Below are positions 36,023-48,832 of a DNA stretch of 64,000 nt, piece after piece. Numbering within the stretch: the first letter of the stretch is position 1; the number at the start of each line of letters is the position of its first letter. The stretch covers positions 7,764 through 71,763 of the forward strand of contig ML210286.1 in NCBI GenBank assembly GCA_004369085.1, in the 5' to 3' direction. The DNA is from Coprinopsis marcescibilis (lineage: Eukaryota > Basidiomycota > Agaricomycetes > Agaricales > Psathyrellaceae). The translations under genes were made by a program, and so were the position numbers. A model generated the notes under the pieces. It did no database searches and was not told the origin of the DNA. It was given only the letters and a program-made list of their open reading frames with translations.

Positions 36023-38393
36023 CTAAGGGGTTGGGCGGGGAACAATTTGGATGCTGGTAGCGTCAGCAGGAAGATTGCTGTAAGCGGGGCAGAGAGCATC
36101 CCATGAGCCTGTTTAAAAGTAGCTCCGAATCAGAAAGATGACATCCCTGTGCAATAGAAGCGGAGGCACTCACGGGGAGGGGGGCTGTTGGGAATGTCCT
36201 CGGGCCTCTCGATAAAGACCATGCCAAGGCCGCTACAGCGCACATTATGGATAAAGAAGACAAACGGGCAAAAAATATGTAGACGCACCCAACAAGATGG
36301 AATTCGATGTGGCTGAAGGAGGTTCAACGTCAGACTGACGTGCGAGAAAAGACTTGAACGCACCAATGGAAGAACCAGGGTCCTGGGTTATCAGTGGTGA
36401 AGCGGATAATAGTCGTGTTACCGTTTAGCCCAGTGCTAACAACGTCGCGGCGGACAGGGTTGACGTAGTTGAGAGTATCACTGTCAGCGCTCTTAATGAC
36501 GCTGAAGGCGTGCTATCGTTCCTAATCAGTAACTGACCACATCAAACAGTCTGAGAAACTTACTCCGTGCATGTGAAATGGATGCTAATTATTCCAAATC
36601 TCAGCTATAGTTATGCCAGTATAAAATGGAAGGAAGGAAGAAGCTTACAGCACCAGCGAGTGAAACACCAGGAATGGTGACCTCCACCACTTTGTTCCTC
36701 GGCAGAACCCTAATCGCACCTTCAGGCAGGACATCGCCAGGAGGGACACCATTCAAGAGCTGTACCATGACAGGCTCGTGCGGATGCGTCCAGCTGGCAC
36801 CATTGATATTCCACGTGGCAGTCGCGAAGTCAAAACCAAAGTTGGTGGTCACCCTTTCAATGTCTGCAGGTGCCGGATTTGGGCCACCAGGAGCGGCCGG
36901 GTTCAACAGCGTGTGGAGGTTCACTTCTTGGAAGACTACCGGGTTGATATGAGGAGTTGTAGCTGGATCGTCGAGCGTTGCTCTGGCATAGCGCAGGATG
37001 GCGGAATTGATACCTCCCGAATCGATTGAGGGAAGGCTGCCCGCGCCAATGTTAGGTCTAGCACGGATCCAGTAGTTGCCAACGGGCTGGTTAGCATTCA
37101 AAACAAAGGAGTATCTTTGACCTTTGCGTTGAAGAAGTTAGAATGCTGAGTTGCGTCTGTGAATAACCGAGCCTGCGTACCAGCAAAGATGCGGAGCTGT
37201 TGAACGGTGAGCGGTTCAGTGAGCTGTCCATCGGCCTCAATGATAGTGAGGTCGTGGTTGTCGATCGAGAAGGTATAATCGGGGTCGCAAGACATCGAGA
37301 TGAGTCGGATTCGGTAGCGCCGTCCCTGTGCTACGTTGACAATCGCGATTTCGGTGGCAGGCCCTCCCGGTCGGCGACCCTTTCCATTGATCAGAGTTGC
37401 ATCCGACAGGGCTGGGCCGCTGCCGAGTGACGGGGCTTGGGTATGATACCTGGTGGGCTAGTATCACGTTCATCGTTCGGTTAGGACACTGCAAAGAAAC
37501 GAACCAGTCCGCCAAAGTGATGATAGTATTTTCTGGAAGATGCATTCAGTATGAGTGCTGAAATCGACAAGTGCAATGTACCGCATACCATTATCATCTG
37601 TTTAAGAATCAAAACTCGTTAGTGATTTATCAAAAAACGCAGATAACTGAGTTCTCACCTTGGTAAAGGGCGCTGTGTGGATCATTGTCGTCATATATGA
37701 CAAGTGGGCCTCGGAGACCATCGCAGTATTGGGTTCCTGGAGAAGGTAATAAGCTTGGGAGTCGAACCTTTTTACCACCGTTTGAGCCTACCAAAGTGAG
37801 AATGATACCAATAGGTGCCAGTTTCCTCTCCAGCAGAGAAGGCATATTCAAACGCCTCGCCAGATTGTGCGATGGGGCATTGCGTAACGCCCTCTGGACC
37901 GTCAGCCCAAGGACTGCCGTGCTGGAAGATGCCGTGCCAGTGCTATTATGAAGATATCAGAGTGGAATCAGAGATGCGGGTAGGGATAAGCGAGGGTATT
38001 TGGCGCTTACCACGCTCGTCTGGCGGAGCATTGTAGGGTCAGTCAGCTCGTTGACCACGTTGATCTTGAAGTTGTCACCCTACATGGCAGTTGGAGCTAT
38101 GTTCAGCATCGTAAACTCGATAGCCAAATGTGAGAAACCCACCTTTCGAGCTCGAATCAAGGGAGCTGGATATTGGCCGTTAACGGCAACGACACTGATA
38201 ATGACGCCGTCAACTAGAGGTCACAAAAAACGAGAGAGATAATGACGAACGGTCGGTCGAATCCATCGGGACTGACGCGAATGTTGGACACTCGCATCGT
38301 ATCGACAGGGTTCATGACCTGGCCCGCAGCGAGATGCGAGCCCATCGTCACAGCCATAACTGTTATAGAAAGCAGCTGCTGGAAATTGAACAT
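36023..38393 (-). CDS. Laccase (multicopper oxidase)
   Basis: Multi-exon secreted copper oxidase of about 500-520 residues. The signal peptide is [19 protein letters not shown], ending near AAG. All four copper-ligand motifs are present: HWHGIFQH (near 37940), [16 protein letters not shown] (around 37720, split by introns), HPFHMHG (36575) and HCHIEFHL, assembled across an intron (36370/36300). The residue ten after the ligand Cys is Leu, typical of medium-potential laccases. The C terminus joins to [20 protein letters not shown] and ends in a TAG at 36025-36023. Laccases oxidise phenols with oxygen, in lignin turnover, pigment formation and development. Nothing looks broken. HCHIEF in place of the usual HCHIDW is a mild variant. 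Confidence 0.9.
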
Positions 38394-40350
38394 GTTGCTA
38401 TAAGCTTGGAGGAAGTAGAATGTAATGTGGGTTATTGGGATATCTCAACCAGAAGAACCTTCAAGCGTCTTATAGGTTTCTAACAGACCAAATTCCTCCT
38501 CCATTCGCGCTCTACGCCGAAAGAGTATGTCAGGAGACGGGGATCTTGTCCGGTTGGTGTTGGGTTCTTGTGTATCGACGCACACAGGCACAGGCGAGCG
38601 GGGACCTGGGCGATTATTTGGGCTAGAGGAGGTATGGTCTAGCTTTCGGGGCCCAGTTTGCAGCATATAGTCGAGCTCTTCCCCCTTCAAGCTTGTCCAG
38701 ACCTATCCGCTCTACATCATACACATGGAGACACGTAAAATGCCTCTCTTTTCCGGCTCAACCATTGCCAATCCTGGACAACTCGATTCTCCAATCGCTA
38801 GGCCAACAATGATGTCACATCACCCGAAAACAATGGCGGAGCACGCGCCTCGGGATGCCGCCGATGTGGCATTTATACTGTCATGAATAGGCTTGCCTCT
38901 GCATACGTGTGTAGTGTGCAGGCAAACTCAAAACCTGACTTTCTCTCCGGAATGCAAGGCCGCTTACCTCATTTGCTCTGCCCTTTTGTTTGTATGCCCA
39001 AGAACTGAATCTTCCGACGTCCATGTGTATACATACATACATGATCGGGCGTACGTTCCATTAGGATTCCACACAGGTTGAGCGCGCACGGCCGCGGGAG
39101 ATCTAAGCCGTCAGTTTGTCCAAAAGTCGACTCGGCCACCAATCTATCATCCGCACAGTGCACGGGCCGAAAGCTTTCTTCACATACCGCTGACTCTTAG
39201 GTTGAAGCCGATATGTTAGACCGAAGCTGATATACAAGAATATGCCATAATTCCTGCGTGAAAGAACGCTCATGATTAGAAATGACTAGAGTTTTGCTGC
39301 TATGTAGAGTTCGAATCCGAAGGCTTAAGTAGAGTAATTTGAGAGTCCCGACTCCCAGGTCATACACAAATCCATCCCGGCCTACCCAAGAGCTTACCAG
39401 CCAATCGTTTCCTGCTTGTAAGCCCTTTCCACCAGCTCAACTGTAAAAACCAAATGCGGGGATCATCATAAAGCTGAAGTGGCACGCGACGATTATGATA
39501 CTTATCTTACGGTAGATGCAGTTTCTGGGTGGCGATCGCATGGCATTCAGGCGGTAGACAGAGCGATTTGGAGGTAACTCGTAAGCAAGACTGTGGATGC
39601 AGAGTGCGTTGCTGCGCGGCCGTACACGAGCAGGAAGGAGAAGAGATATTGAACGGCCCGGGTATAGTGAGATTAAGTTCTATTTGGCGACGTCCTTCGA
39701 TCCAAACTCAGGCGAAGTTCGTCTTCGTCTTGAACCCAGGCCAATCTGAAATTTAACCGGAAGCATGCACCAGACGTAGATTACTCACTATCGGAGCCGC
39801 CTTTGTCTATCTTTTGTGCGAATTCTCAAGTCAGATAATCAACGCACATCTGCAAATCGGCGTGCCCAAGCCTGGTCAGCCGAAAGTTATAATGATTATC
39901 ACTGATCACCAAGCTTCAGGAGGTCGGTCCAGGTATCGACAGACAACGAACTGACAAACCAAAGCAACGATAAAACCCCCAACCACACGCCCAATTCCTT
40001 GTCAACACAGAATCACAACAAGGCCCCAGCTTCCAGTGGTGTGGGCCCTTTTTGTTCAGAGACGTTGCTAAGCGCCCGCCGTCGGGTCCATAGTCGCAAA
40101 AGACCTATTACCGCCCTTGTCACCCATTTCCAGACTATCGCCTCCCCTTGTCAGCCCATCAAGCGAATACTCGATCTTGTTTAGCAACCCGTTCCCGTGC
40201 AAAGACCTCCCGCCCCACCACCACTTGGCAACGAGCGTCATTTGTGTGTCGGCGGGTGGACCGCAACAGCTCAGCTACGGACGCCCCAACGGTCCTACAC
40301 AGCTACCCATGGCCTTAACCCCCCTCTATGCCGGGTCCGCCAGTGAGGGG
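38394..40350. other. Intergenic, no gene recognised
   Basis: About 2 kb between the divergent laccase and pheromone-type genes, holding their promoters. No other supported feature is seen. Confidence 0.5.
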
Positions 40351-40357
40351 TATAAAG
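40351..40357 (+). promoter_or_regulatory. TATA box of the pheromone-type gene
   Basis: TATAAAG lies 69 bp upstream of the ATG at 40426, a spacing that would give a short leader and fits a highly expressed small gene. Confidence 0.6.
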
Positions 40358-40425
40358 CTACCCAGCAACCCTCTTCATAATACTCACTTAACTCATCAAC
40401 AAGTAAAGCTTCTCAGAAATCTCAA

Positions 40426-40599
40426 ATGGACTCCTTCACCATCCTCAACACGATCGATACCCCCACCAACGAGGAGACCGGCGGAAGCCGTGGGTCCACC
40501 TCTTACTGCGTCGTCGCGCAGCGTCCCGAGGTCGTCGAGGTCCCCGCCGACTTTGAGAACCGCGCCAAGGGTGCGGTCAGCTACTGCACCGTCGCCTAA
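40426..40599 (+). CDS. Basidiomycete mating-pheromone-type lipopeptide precursor
   Basis: An intronless 57-residue frame begins MDSFTILNTIDTPTNEE and ends SYCTVA followed by a TAA. The C terminus is a CAAX box (CTVA), which in this family is farnesylated, trimmed and carboxymethylated. The MDSF start and the PTNEE region are typical of agaric pheromone precursors, and DFENR, 11 residues before the Cys, is a plausible maturation site. Unusually, a second CAAX-like copy, RGSTSYCVVA, lies inside the protein at residues 22-31, similar to the terminal KGAVSYCTVA. A TATA box lies upstream. A possible 3'-UTR intron (gtacgt to tttgcag) spans about 40653-40723. No STE3-type receptor or homeodomain gene is in the window, so it is an isolated copy. 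It could be a non-mating pheromone-like gene. Confidence 0.8.
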   Translation: MDSFTILNTIDTPTNEETGGSRGSTSYCVVAQRPEVVEVPADFENRAKGAVSYCTVA

Positions 40600-41215
40600 A
40601 CGCATCTCCAAGCTCCGATGCATGCAGTCCAGCTCCGCACCATCCGTCCTCGTACGTCCGCTCTCGCGTGTTTGCTCTGAGAATTGGTTCACCAACATGA
40701 ATGGACTTTTTTTTTTTTTTGCAGAGAGGGAGATAAACCTAGCACTTCGGAATCTCCACTGTGGAAATCGCGAGTCACTGTGATGCGGGAGCAATGACTG
40801 CTTGTTTTGGATTGTATCTCTGTACCGGTTCTTCGTTCGTTACTACGTAGTGCTAGGCACTCTTTTTAATACTTTGCGAATTTCTATGTCGTTTTAATGG
40901 TCTATATACCCGATTCACGGGCCTAAGCCTGTCGATTGTTCGGCATGAACTTGTGGAAATCTTGAAGTTGTACGAGTGCCCTGGAGAGATGCTTTTCTCC
41001 ATAATCCTCTCGGAAGGTGTCCCGTGCAAGTCAATTGACAGATACAGATTCCAATTGTTCCTAACGCTTCGAAACGGCAACAAATCAATACAAAGATCCA
41101 ACACAACCCAGTCTCTCAAAGTTTCAGCCCGCTCTCCAGCTAACCCCCGTAAAATAGCATACAATTTACATCAAATCGCGTAATTAATTACTTTTTGCTA
41201 TGCCTCAAAGTGAGG
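40600..41215. other. 3' region of pheromone-type gene and spacer
   Basis: Contains a run of about 15 Ts just before a splice-acceptor-like cag at 40720. No further gene is seen. Confidence 0.5.
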
Positions 41216-42938
41216 CTACGACCTAAACTTCACCGACACCTTGGCCTTCATACTCGCGGCACGCGCAGAACCCGGCAGCTCCTTCCACCACTCCGCCTTG
41301 CCCTCCTGCCTAGCATTTCCACCCGCACCCTCTCTCCTCGCACCGCGGGATCCTCCACCAGCTCCCCGGACGACTTCCTTGTTACCGCCCTGGTGGCGGA
41401 CGACAGTCGACAGCCCAGAGCTCACGCCTTTCCTCTGTGCTATCTCCTGACCCGTATTTTTGGTTTTGGTTTTCGGTGTGGAGGCAGAGGCAGAGGCGGA
41501 CGGGGATATCGCCTTGGCGGCCCCACCCCCCTCGTCCGCGGAGCTCTCCCCATCCTCATCCCCATCCTCACCACCCCCAGCCCTACGTTTCTGTTTCTTC
41601 TTCACGCTCACCTCCCCAGGCTCCTCAGACACCACCGCACCCGTATAACCACCCGCAGCAAGCTGAAATGAGCTAAACAGCTTATCCCACTCCTTCTTAT
41701 GCAGCCTATACACCGCCATCGTCGCCCGCGCATCCGTTACCTACAGACAAAACACATTCATTCAGCATTTTCACAGAGGCTGCTGACTGGGATGAGATTA
41801 GAGTGGAAGGGAAACTCACGCTGGAATGCTCCCCGTCCTGAATGGCGATCCCGATGTCCTGCTTGACGAGGTTGCGCAATGCAATCCGCCGGGTCTTGGT
41901 GTGTTTGCTTCTGTACGCGAGGACTTGGGTGTCGCGTGTTTGGGGGTAGGGGTGTGAGAGGAGGAGGGCCTGTGGGGTGTAGTTTAAGTTTTAAGTTGAA
42001 GAGGAGGGAGGGGAGGGAAGGAAGGAAGGGAAGGAAGGAAACGCACCTTGAGATCGTGGTGCACTGCATGTCCGACTAGTATCCTCTCCTTGAGCAGCTC
42101 CGCTACTTGCTTTTGCACCTCGAGGAAGGGTATGGCTGGAATAAGTGCACGTTCAGTGTTTGTCCTTGTGCAAAGCAGGAAACCGTCCGCAACAGGGGTA
42201 GAACGGTATAAACGTAGCGCGGGCGAAAGAACCGTTGATCATATCGCGCTCACGAACACCACTGAACTGCGTCCGGTAATCGACGACCCTCTCGCGCTGC
42301 TTTACAAACGCGTCAAGGATGGTGTGGCCGTAAAAGTTGACGACACTGACGCGGGCGAGGGAGGATTCGGCGCCTTCCAGGCCCACGCCTACCATCTCGC
42401 AATCCAACGCGAGGTATCTGCCCGGCCTGGGGAGGGTTATCAGAAACGCAAGCCAGTCAATCGCATCCGGACTGCTCACAGCTGGTGCTTCTCGCTCAAC
42501 TCGACATGCCCAAAGACCATCGCTTGCAGTGCGCCCACGTTCTCGTGCGAGGTGGATGTGGGTGTGAAGGAGACTGCGGGGGTGTTGTATGAGGATTTTG
42601 CGGCGTAGGAGGTAGATGCAGTGGTGCTGGACACCGAGTGCGCCGGCGACGAGGCTCGCCTGTAGTCATGCTCGTGCTCGTCCTCGCGGTCGCCTCTATC
42701 CCGGTCCGTGCGTTTACGCTTCCGATTCCATCCTGCCGTGTGCTTCCAGCCCGGATTGCTGCTCGAGGCGGAATCACTCCGAGCCTTTTTCAGCTTCTAC
42801 ACGATTCGCGGAAAAACCCTGTCAGCGAAAAATGTCGATAGGTGGTTGGCTGTACTTGGGATACATGCGTACCTCTTGGAGTTTGGCCCAGTTGGAGGAA
42901 GGACCTGCTTGGGCTGGAGCTTGGGATGAGGGTGGCAT
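41216..42938 (-). CDS. REX4: REX4-type RNA exonuclease (DEDDh family)
   Basis: About five exons on the minus strand. The N terminus ([20 protein letters not shown]) and the following Lys/Arg/Glu-rich part look nucleolar. The exonuclease domain begins at [15 protein letters not shown] (Exo I; Asp and Glu ligands). It continues with [37 protein letters not shown] (Exo II Asp), and [14 protein letters not shown]. It ends with [20 protein letters not shown] (Exo III His/Asp). A low-complexity Ser/Ala/Gly/Lys tail closes the protein. The yeast family member acts in pre-rRNA processing. One intron carries a purine-rich ggaagg tract (42000-42040). It is divergent from H-D. Confidence 0.88.
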
Positions 42939-43634
42939 GCTTTTGTGATCGAAAGGTTGGATCGTAAAACGCGAGGAGGATTAGAAGGAGATAGCAGATA
43001 ATTGCTTAGGTAATTCGTGCAAATTGTATTAATTCGGAGTAGCACAGGCCGCCTGGCCGAGTCTCGTTGGTGGGACCTGGACAGGGAGGGACTGAAAATT
43101 CATATCTGTCTACTTGTTTGACGAGAGAATCTGCCTTAATGCACTCCACTTCAACAGGTAGAGGCCGTCAACGCCGTCATCATAGGGCAGAGGTTGCATA
43201 GAGAACAAGCGTCATTAGGACTGCTAGTCGTTGTTCCCCATACAATGTTGTGTCCTCCGGTACGTCGTGAACGCTTTTCATGCGAATGTCACTTGCGCGT
43301 TCGAAAATAGGTATGTAGAACAAATCACATTCCGTCAACAAAATTCCATACCAACAAAATTCCACACGTACAACTCCTGTACTGCAGATCAAGGCACTTG
43401 GATTATCTAAATCACTCCGCAAATTCCTTGATTCAGACCAAGCAAACAGACAGATCGTCCAGATTTGGATGAACGGAGACTCAGGCACACAGCCCAGACT
43501 AGGATTTGACAGTGATATGTTGAAGGCTGTGACCATCTGGTCTATATAACCCGTTCGACTCGGCCAAGCAATGGGACAGGCGCCTCTTTCGCCAATCGAT
43601 TATCTCTCGAGCTCTAGGTTTCTTTAAGCACGAC
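42939..43634. other. Divergent promoter region between REX4 and H-D
   Basis: 696 bp. No clear TATA box or other feature; a small box-A-like stretch near 43050 was not supported as a tRNA. Confidence 0.5.
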
Positions 43635-46165
43635 ATGACGACCCCAGTCCCCCGCTCAATCTACCGCGGCACCCGCCGCAAAATCGTCCTCGCATTCGAT
43701 GTTGGCACAACCTTCAGCGGAGTTTCCTACGCGTGCGTCCCCCGCTCTCCTCTCCTAGCACATCCACCAACCGTCTACTTCATAAAGCGTCCTAGATCCA
43801 GGCCAAGTACCAGAGATCAAGCCCGTAACGCGGTGAGCCGCACCTCAAGACCCACTATCGTTCATTACTCACCTAGCCTTAGCTTCCCAGCCCAAGAACA
43901 CATAACCGGAGCCTCCAAGATCCCCACCATGATATACTACGACCAGACAGGCACACCCCAAGCAATCGGCGCAGAAGCAATGCGAGACGGTGTCTACGAA
44001 ACAGCCGAAGAGCAGGGCTGGGTCAAAGCCGAGTGGTTCAAGCTCCACCTCAGACCCAGTTCAGCCTTCTTCCCCGCCGCCAACCCTAACCCCAGCCCGA
44101 GTCCCCCAGCAATCGACCCTGCGCAGATCCCACCCCTCCCACTGGCACTCACCCCCGTGCGGATCCTCGCCCACTTCCTCGCATACCTCTACAAATGTGC
44201 CGCAGAGTACATCAAGGACACACACGCGACCCTTGGGCCGGGGAGCTGGAGCATGATCGAGCGGGGGCGGGATGTCGACTATGTGCTGAGCCACCCGAAT
44301 GGCTGGGAGGGGCACCAGCAGGAGGCGATGAGGGAGGCGATGGTCCTCGCTGGCCTGGTCGGGGTTGACGGCGCAGCACAGCGCGACAGAATCAAATTCG
44401 TCACAGAGGGAGAAGCGAGCTTGCATTTCTGCATCAATAATGGGCTGCCGCCTGGGGCTATGAATGTACGAGTCAAGCCTCCTCTTTACTTTGCGTTTGC
44501 TGACCGCATTTTCACGGTTAGAATGGGGATGGGGTGGTCGTGGTCGATGCTGGTGGGGGCACCATCGACGTGAGCACCTACGCTCGCGCCCCCTCCCCCA
44601 CTCCAGCCACAACATCCTCACCTTTCGAAGAGATCGCACCCTCGCAGTGCCATTTCCACGGCAGCATCTTCGTCAGCATACGTGCGAGGCAATACCTGGA
44701 CGGTGCGCACCACCCTACTAGTACTACCACTTCCGCACCCCGGACTAACCGAACCCCCAGGGCACCTCCAGCAAAGCCAGTTCTACGACGACCTCGACCA
44801 CATCATCCGCTGCTTCGACCGTACCACCAAGCTCCGCTTCCGCAGCGTCACCGACCCGCAGTACGTCAAATTTGGCTCGACGAGGGACAACGACCCCGCA
44901 GCCGGCATCAGGTTCGGTCAGCTCAAGGTGCAAGGGTGAGTACCTAGTACCAGCACTCGCCGTCTCGCCTCCCTGCCCGGCTCAACGCGCAACCTGTCCG
45001 CGTAGAACGCAAGTAGCGGCCTTTTTCGAACCCTCCGTGCGCTGCATACTTAATGCGGTGTATGAGCAGCGCAAGCTCGCGCACCGGCCCATCTCAGTGC
45101 GCACCCGCCCTTAATCTCTACCACCCTTCTCCCACTCACACATACCGCAGCACGTCGTACTTGTGGGAGGGTTCGCAGCCAGCGACTGGCTCTTCCACAA
45201 AGTGCAAGAAGCTCTGAAACCGCAAGGCTACAACGTCGTCCGGCCAGAGAACCACGTGTGCGTCCGTCCACCTCCCAACTCTTGCTTTTCACTTTTTCCT
45301 AACATACCGCAGCAACAAAGCAGTGTCGGACGGCGCACTCAGCTTCTACCTCGACCACCACGTCCACACCCGCATCGCCAAGCTCACCTACGGCAACTTT
45401 TGCCACGTGCCCTACAACGACACAGACGGGGAGCACCGCGAGCGGCTGCGCGCCGGCCTCACCTTTGTCGCCATGAGCGGCAGCAGGCGCGTCGTCGACT
45501 GCTGGGACGTCATCCTGCCCAAGGTAACGTACCGCCTTCCCTCCCCGTGCCTGCTCTACATACCCGCAACGACACCCCACTCATGATCAGCCCGTGCACA
45601 TAGAACACGCAGATCGCGGAGAATGGGGAGTTTAGGCGTAATTATTTTCGAGAGTCGGTGCGCAAGGTGGATTTCTGCGCGGTGACGTTTACGGTATGGG
45701 GGTATCGGGGTGAGATGCGGGAGGTGCGGTGGAGGGATAGTGATTCAGGTGTGTGGTTTGCCCTTTACCCTTTACCTTTGTACTTTTCAATATTAATTAT
45801 TTATTGTCTTGATCCCACCCATCCATCTATTCATTCAATGTGTGCAGACAACTTTACTGCGCTGTGCACGATCGAAGTGGACCTAGGCAAGCTGACGCTG
45901 CAACCGCGCACGGACGCGCAGGGCGGGGTGTACTTCCGCCTGGACTACGCCATCGTGCTCTTGTTCGGGAGCACAGAACTCAAAGCGCAGATCGCGTGGT
46001 TCGAGAACGTGAGTGACCCCGTTACATACCTATGTTTTACCAGTTCTGACGTCCTACTCAGGGTATGGAGAAAAGGTCAGTGCGATTCCCATGATCGTCC
46101 AACGTACCGGCTAACCCTCGCGGTTGAACTTATGTAGGAGTCCAGCAAAGATCATATACCTGTAG
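43635..46165 (+). CDS. Divergent Hsp70-like ATPase H-D
   Basis: Twelve exons join to 612 residues: 43635-43732, 43788-43832, 43883-44465, 44522-44702, 44761-44935, 45006-45096, 45151-45257, 45313-45523, 45604-45748, 45848-46008, 46062-46075 and 46138-46165. Two introns present in other members are missing: the one at AEW/FKLHL and the one at PSQ/CHF. Motifs: LAFDVGTTFSGVSY, GEASLHFCI, VVDAGGGTIDV, VVLVGGFAASDW and LLFGSTELKAQIAW, ending SPAKIIYL. A Pro/Ser-rich insertion follows HLRP. GC content is visibly higher than in the other copies. Its only nearby coiled-coil gene is C-E, convergent beyond cct8. Confidence 0.9.
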
Positions 46166-46251
46166 TCACGAGCGGTGCAATCTATCTCTGTATTCATTGT
46201 ATTCATGTCGTTTTACAGTACATCATTCGTCTAATAAATTCTGTGCGACGC

Positions 46252-48482
46252 CTAATCGTCCTCGTCCCAGTTGCCCGCCTGCTTGGGGATCTTGGGTCCG
46301 CCGGCCGGTTTGCTCATGATGAGGCTGTCGACGTTGAGCACCGCGGTGGCAGCTTCCGTCGCGAGCTTGATCGCCCACTGTTTGGCCGCGAGCGAGTCGT
46401 AGATCTGGTGTTCGTCCGCTTTGAGTGTTCCGTCTGTCTCCGCCTGCGATTAGGTGCGTAAATTATCAGCAAAGGGACGACGTGGAGAGGAAGAAGAAAG
46501 AGAGTGGACAGACCTCGACATCAACACCCCAAGTCTCACCACCCTTCTCGTCGTGCTTGGCCCAGAGACGGCTGACGACCTCGTTGCCCTCCGCACCGCC
46601 CAACGCATTCTCCGCCAACGTCCTCGGGATGACCTCCAGCGCCGCCGCAAACTTTTTCACCCCATGCTGCGAGAGGCCCTTCAACCCACTCCCATACGCA
46701 TCAACACGCTTCGCAAGCTCCAGCTCCGTCGAGCCCGCACCAGGCACAAGCCTCGGGTCCTTCAACAGCCCCTTGATCACATTCACACCATCATCAATCG
46801 CGCGCTCAAGGTCGTCCAGCCGATTCGCCGTCGCACCCCGCAGCACGATCGTCGCCGTCCGCGTCTTCTCCGTCCTCGACCCCGCCGGGTCGTACCCCGG
46901 CTCCCCAGGCCCCAGCTGCCTAATAACCGTCACCCGATCACCCCCGATCTCCGTCGTCTCAAACACATCCACATACCCCGCCTCCTCCGGCGTCGGCGCG
47001 CCCACGCGCGCCAGTGGGGTCGCATTCACCACCCTGCACACCCGCCTCAAGTCAAACTTGCTCAGCACCTTGATCACGGCGATCCCGTGTCGGTTGAGAA
47101 AGTGCATCGCGAGCTCGCCGATCGTGGCTCCGGCGATGATCACCTTCACGCCGCTCTGCGCGATTTCGGAGATGATGGAGGAGAGTTGGGACTCTTCGCC
47201 GCTCGTAAAGTCGAGCATTTCGGTGGCGGTGCGGAGGAGGACGGTGCCTTTGGTTTCGGTTTGGGAGATGTCGAGGGGGCAGGTGTAGACTGCGACTTTG
47301 CCGGATTTTATGTTTTTGACGGTACCTGGGGATGTGAGTTAGAGGGGGTTTTGGAATGGGACTGGGATGAGCGAAGAAGAGGGCTTTAGGATCGGTGAAG
47401 CACACTAGAAGAAGGGAGCACGACGCTCTCTCTTATTGGAGCTGCCTCGGCACCAAGAGTCGGAACGTGGTCGAGGTTTTCTCCAAAAGCACATCCCGCC
47501 CCTCACGGTCCCAAGGACGTGAGTGTGGTGTTTGCGCGAAACAGATTTCAAGAGGACGCAGGCTGCAGGGAGAAAGGCACTTACCCTCTGCTTCACGGCC
47601 GAATACCATTCCCTGAACGACCTTGCTCTGAGCAAGGCCACCTCCCATAATCTTGACCACACGAACGTTGTCGACGTTAAAGTTTTTGGGGTTCGCGGGC
47701 ATGATCGCCAGAGCTGCCTCTGCAACGAGCTCTGAGAGTATGTCTTCAGATCCGTATTGCTTCGATGCGATTGCCGGTCGCAGTGCTGATGCCAAAGCGG
47801 GTTTTGTCAAAGGGGATGGCAAGCTGAACGTGGAGAGTTCTGTAAATGCGTCAGCTGCTATACCCGTCTTCACAACCGAAAAGGCCTACTGGGCAGTTCT
47901 TCCAATGCTTTTTGAGCACCCAGCTCGTAGCCTTTGATGACTTCACTGGGGTGGAGCCCCATGATCAGCAGATGCTCGGCCTTCTTGAGCATTTCACCAG
48001 CCAAAATGAACACGGCATTGGTTGCATCTCCCATCTACCGCAGCCCACTCAGTACATTGCAATCAGCCGGCACATTCGACAACTCACCTCAGCCTCCTGA
48101 GCCTGCGATGACATGACAAGCAACTTTGCTGCGGGATGCACAACCTCGAGCTCTCGAATGATCGTCGCAGCATCCGATGTAACGAACAGTCTGCCCAAAT
48201 GGTTGATAATGAGCTTATTGCGGCCTATTCCACCAGTCTCCAGTATGAGCTGGGTTTTTGCGAGATAAAACACGAGATATACGCGCCATTGGGACCAAAA
48301 CTCGTCCTCAGACTCTCCGTCAATTCGCTGATCTCAGTGATGTTGCGTAAAACAGTCTCTTCGATGCCTTGTCGGTGCTGATTTCGAGTATTAGCGTTAA
48401 TCTATGTGCATAAAACGGTATATACCTTGTATCCATCTTTGAATAGTTGCAGATTGTTGGACTTTGGTACTTTTAGCGACAT
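46252..48482 (-). CDS. CCT8: T-complex protein 1 subunit theta (CCT8)
   Basis: Multi-exon housekeeping chaperonin subunit, read from MSLKVPKSNNLQLFKDGYK (48482-48426) to GNWDEDD and the stop at 46252. Recognisable theta features include NKLIINHLGRLFVTSDAATI, ELEVVHPAAKLLVM, MGDATNAVF (nucleotide-binding GD-x-TN, split by an intron), NVDNVRVVKIMGGGL, SGVKVIIAGATIGELAMHFL and LVPGAGSTELELAKR. CCT8 is part of the cytosolic eight-subunit TRiC ring that folds actin and tubulin. It is convergent with H-D (87 bp apart). C-E lies upstream on the same strand, ending 350 bp before this gene's start. Family chaperone function is unrelated in sequence to the Hsp70-like genes. Confidence 0.93.
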
Positions 48483-48832
48483 TTTCGAGGACGATGATGA
48501 TGGCGAAGAGCAAGACGCGAGTTCTGCACAGCCACAGATTGGGTTTCACTTCGACGTCCACCTCGATGACGACGAAGACGACGGCTGCGATTCTCCTTGT
48601 GGGTGGTAGCATGGGACGACTGGCTGTATTTTGGCCATCTCAGGCCTGCTATAGCCAGGATGCCCATCAGCCCCACCGCCTACCGTAATGACAACAACCC
48701 TCAAGGCTCAGAATATCACTCGACGGATGGAAACATTCATTGCACGGTGAGATTGGATAGCTACAACATAAATACAGTAATTGAAGGATAAAACAGATGT
48801 CCAGCATCAACAATGTACGATGGCGGCGAAAA
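48483..48832. other. Spacer between CCT8 start and C-E end
   Basis: 350 bp with the CCT8 promoter and the C-E 3' end. No further gene is seen. Confidence 0.5.

Noticed and set aside
39300..39330. tRNA T-loop-like GTTCGAATCC
   Set aside because: No matching acceptor stem, D arm or anticodon arm upstream. A similar stretch near 23310 failed for the same reason.
43040..43075. Box-A-like TGGCCGAGT suggesting a tRNA
   Set aside because: No box B at a suitable distance and no cloverleaf pairing.
46425..47389. Two long plus-strand open frames
   Set aside because: Both are antisense to the clearly recognisable CCT8 exons.
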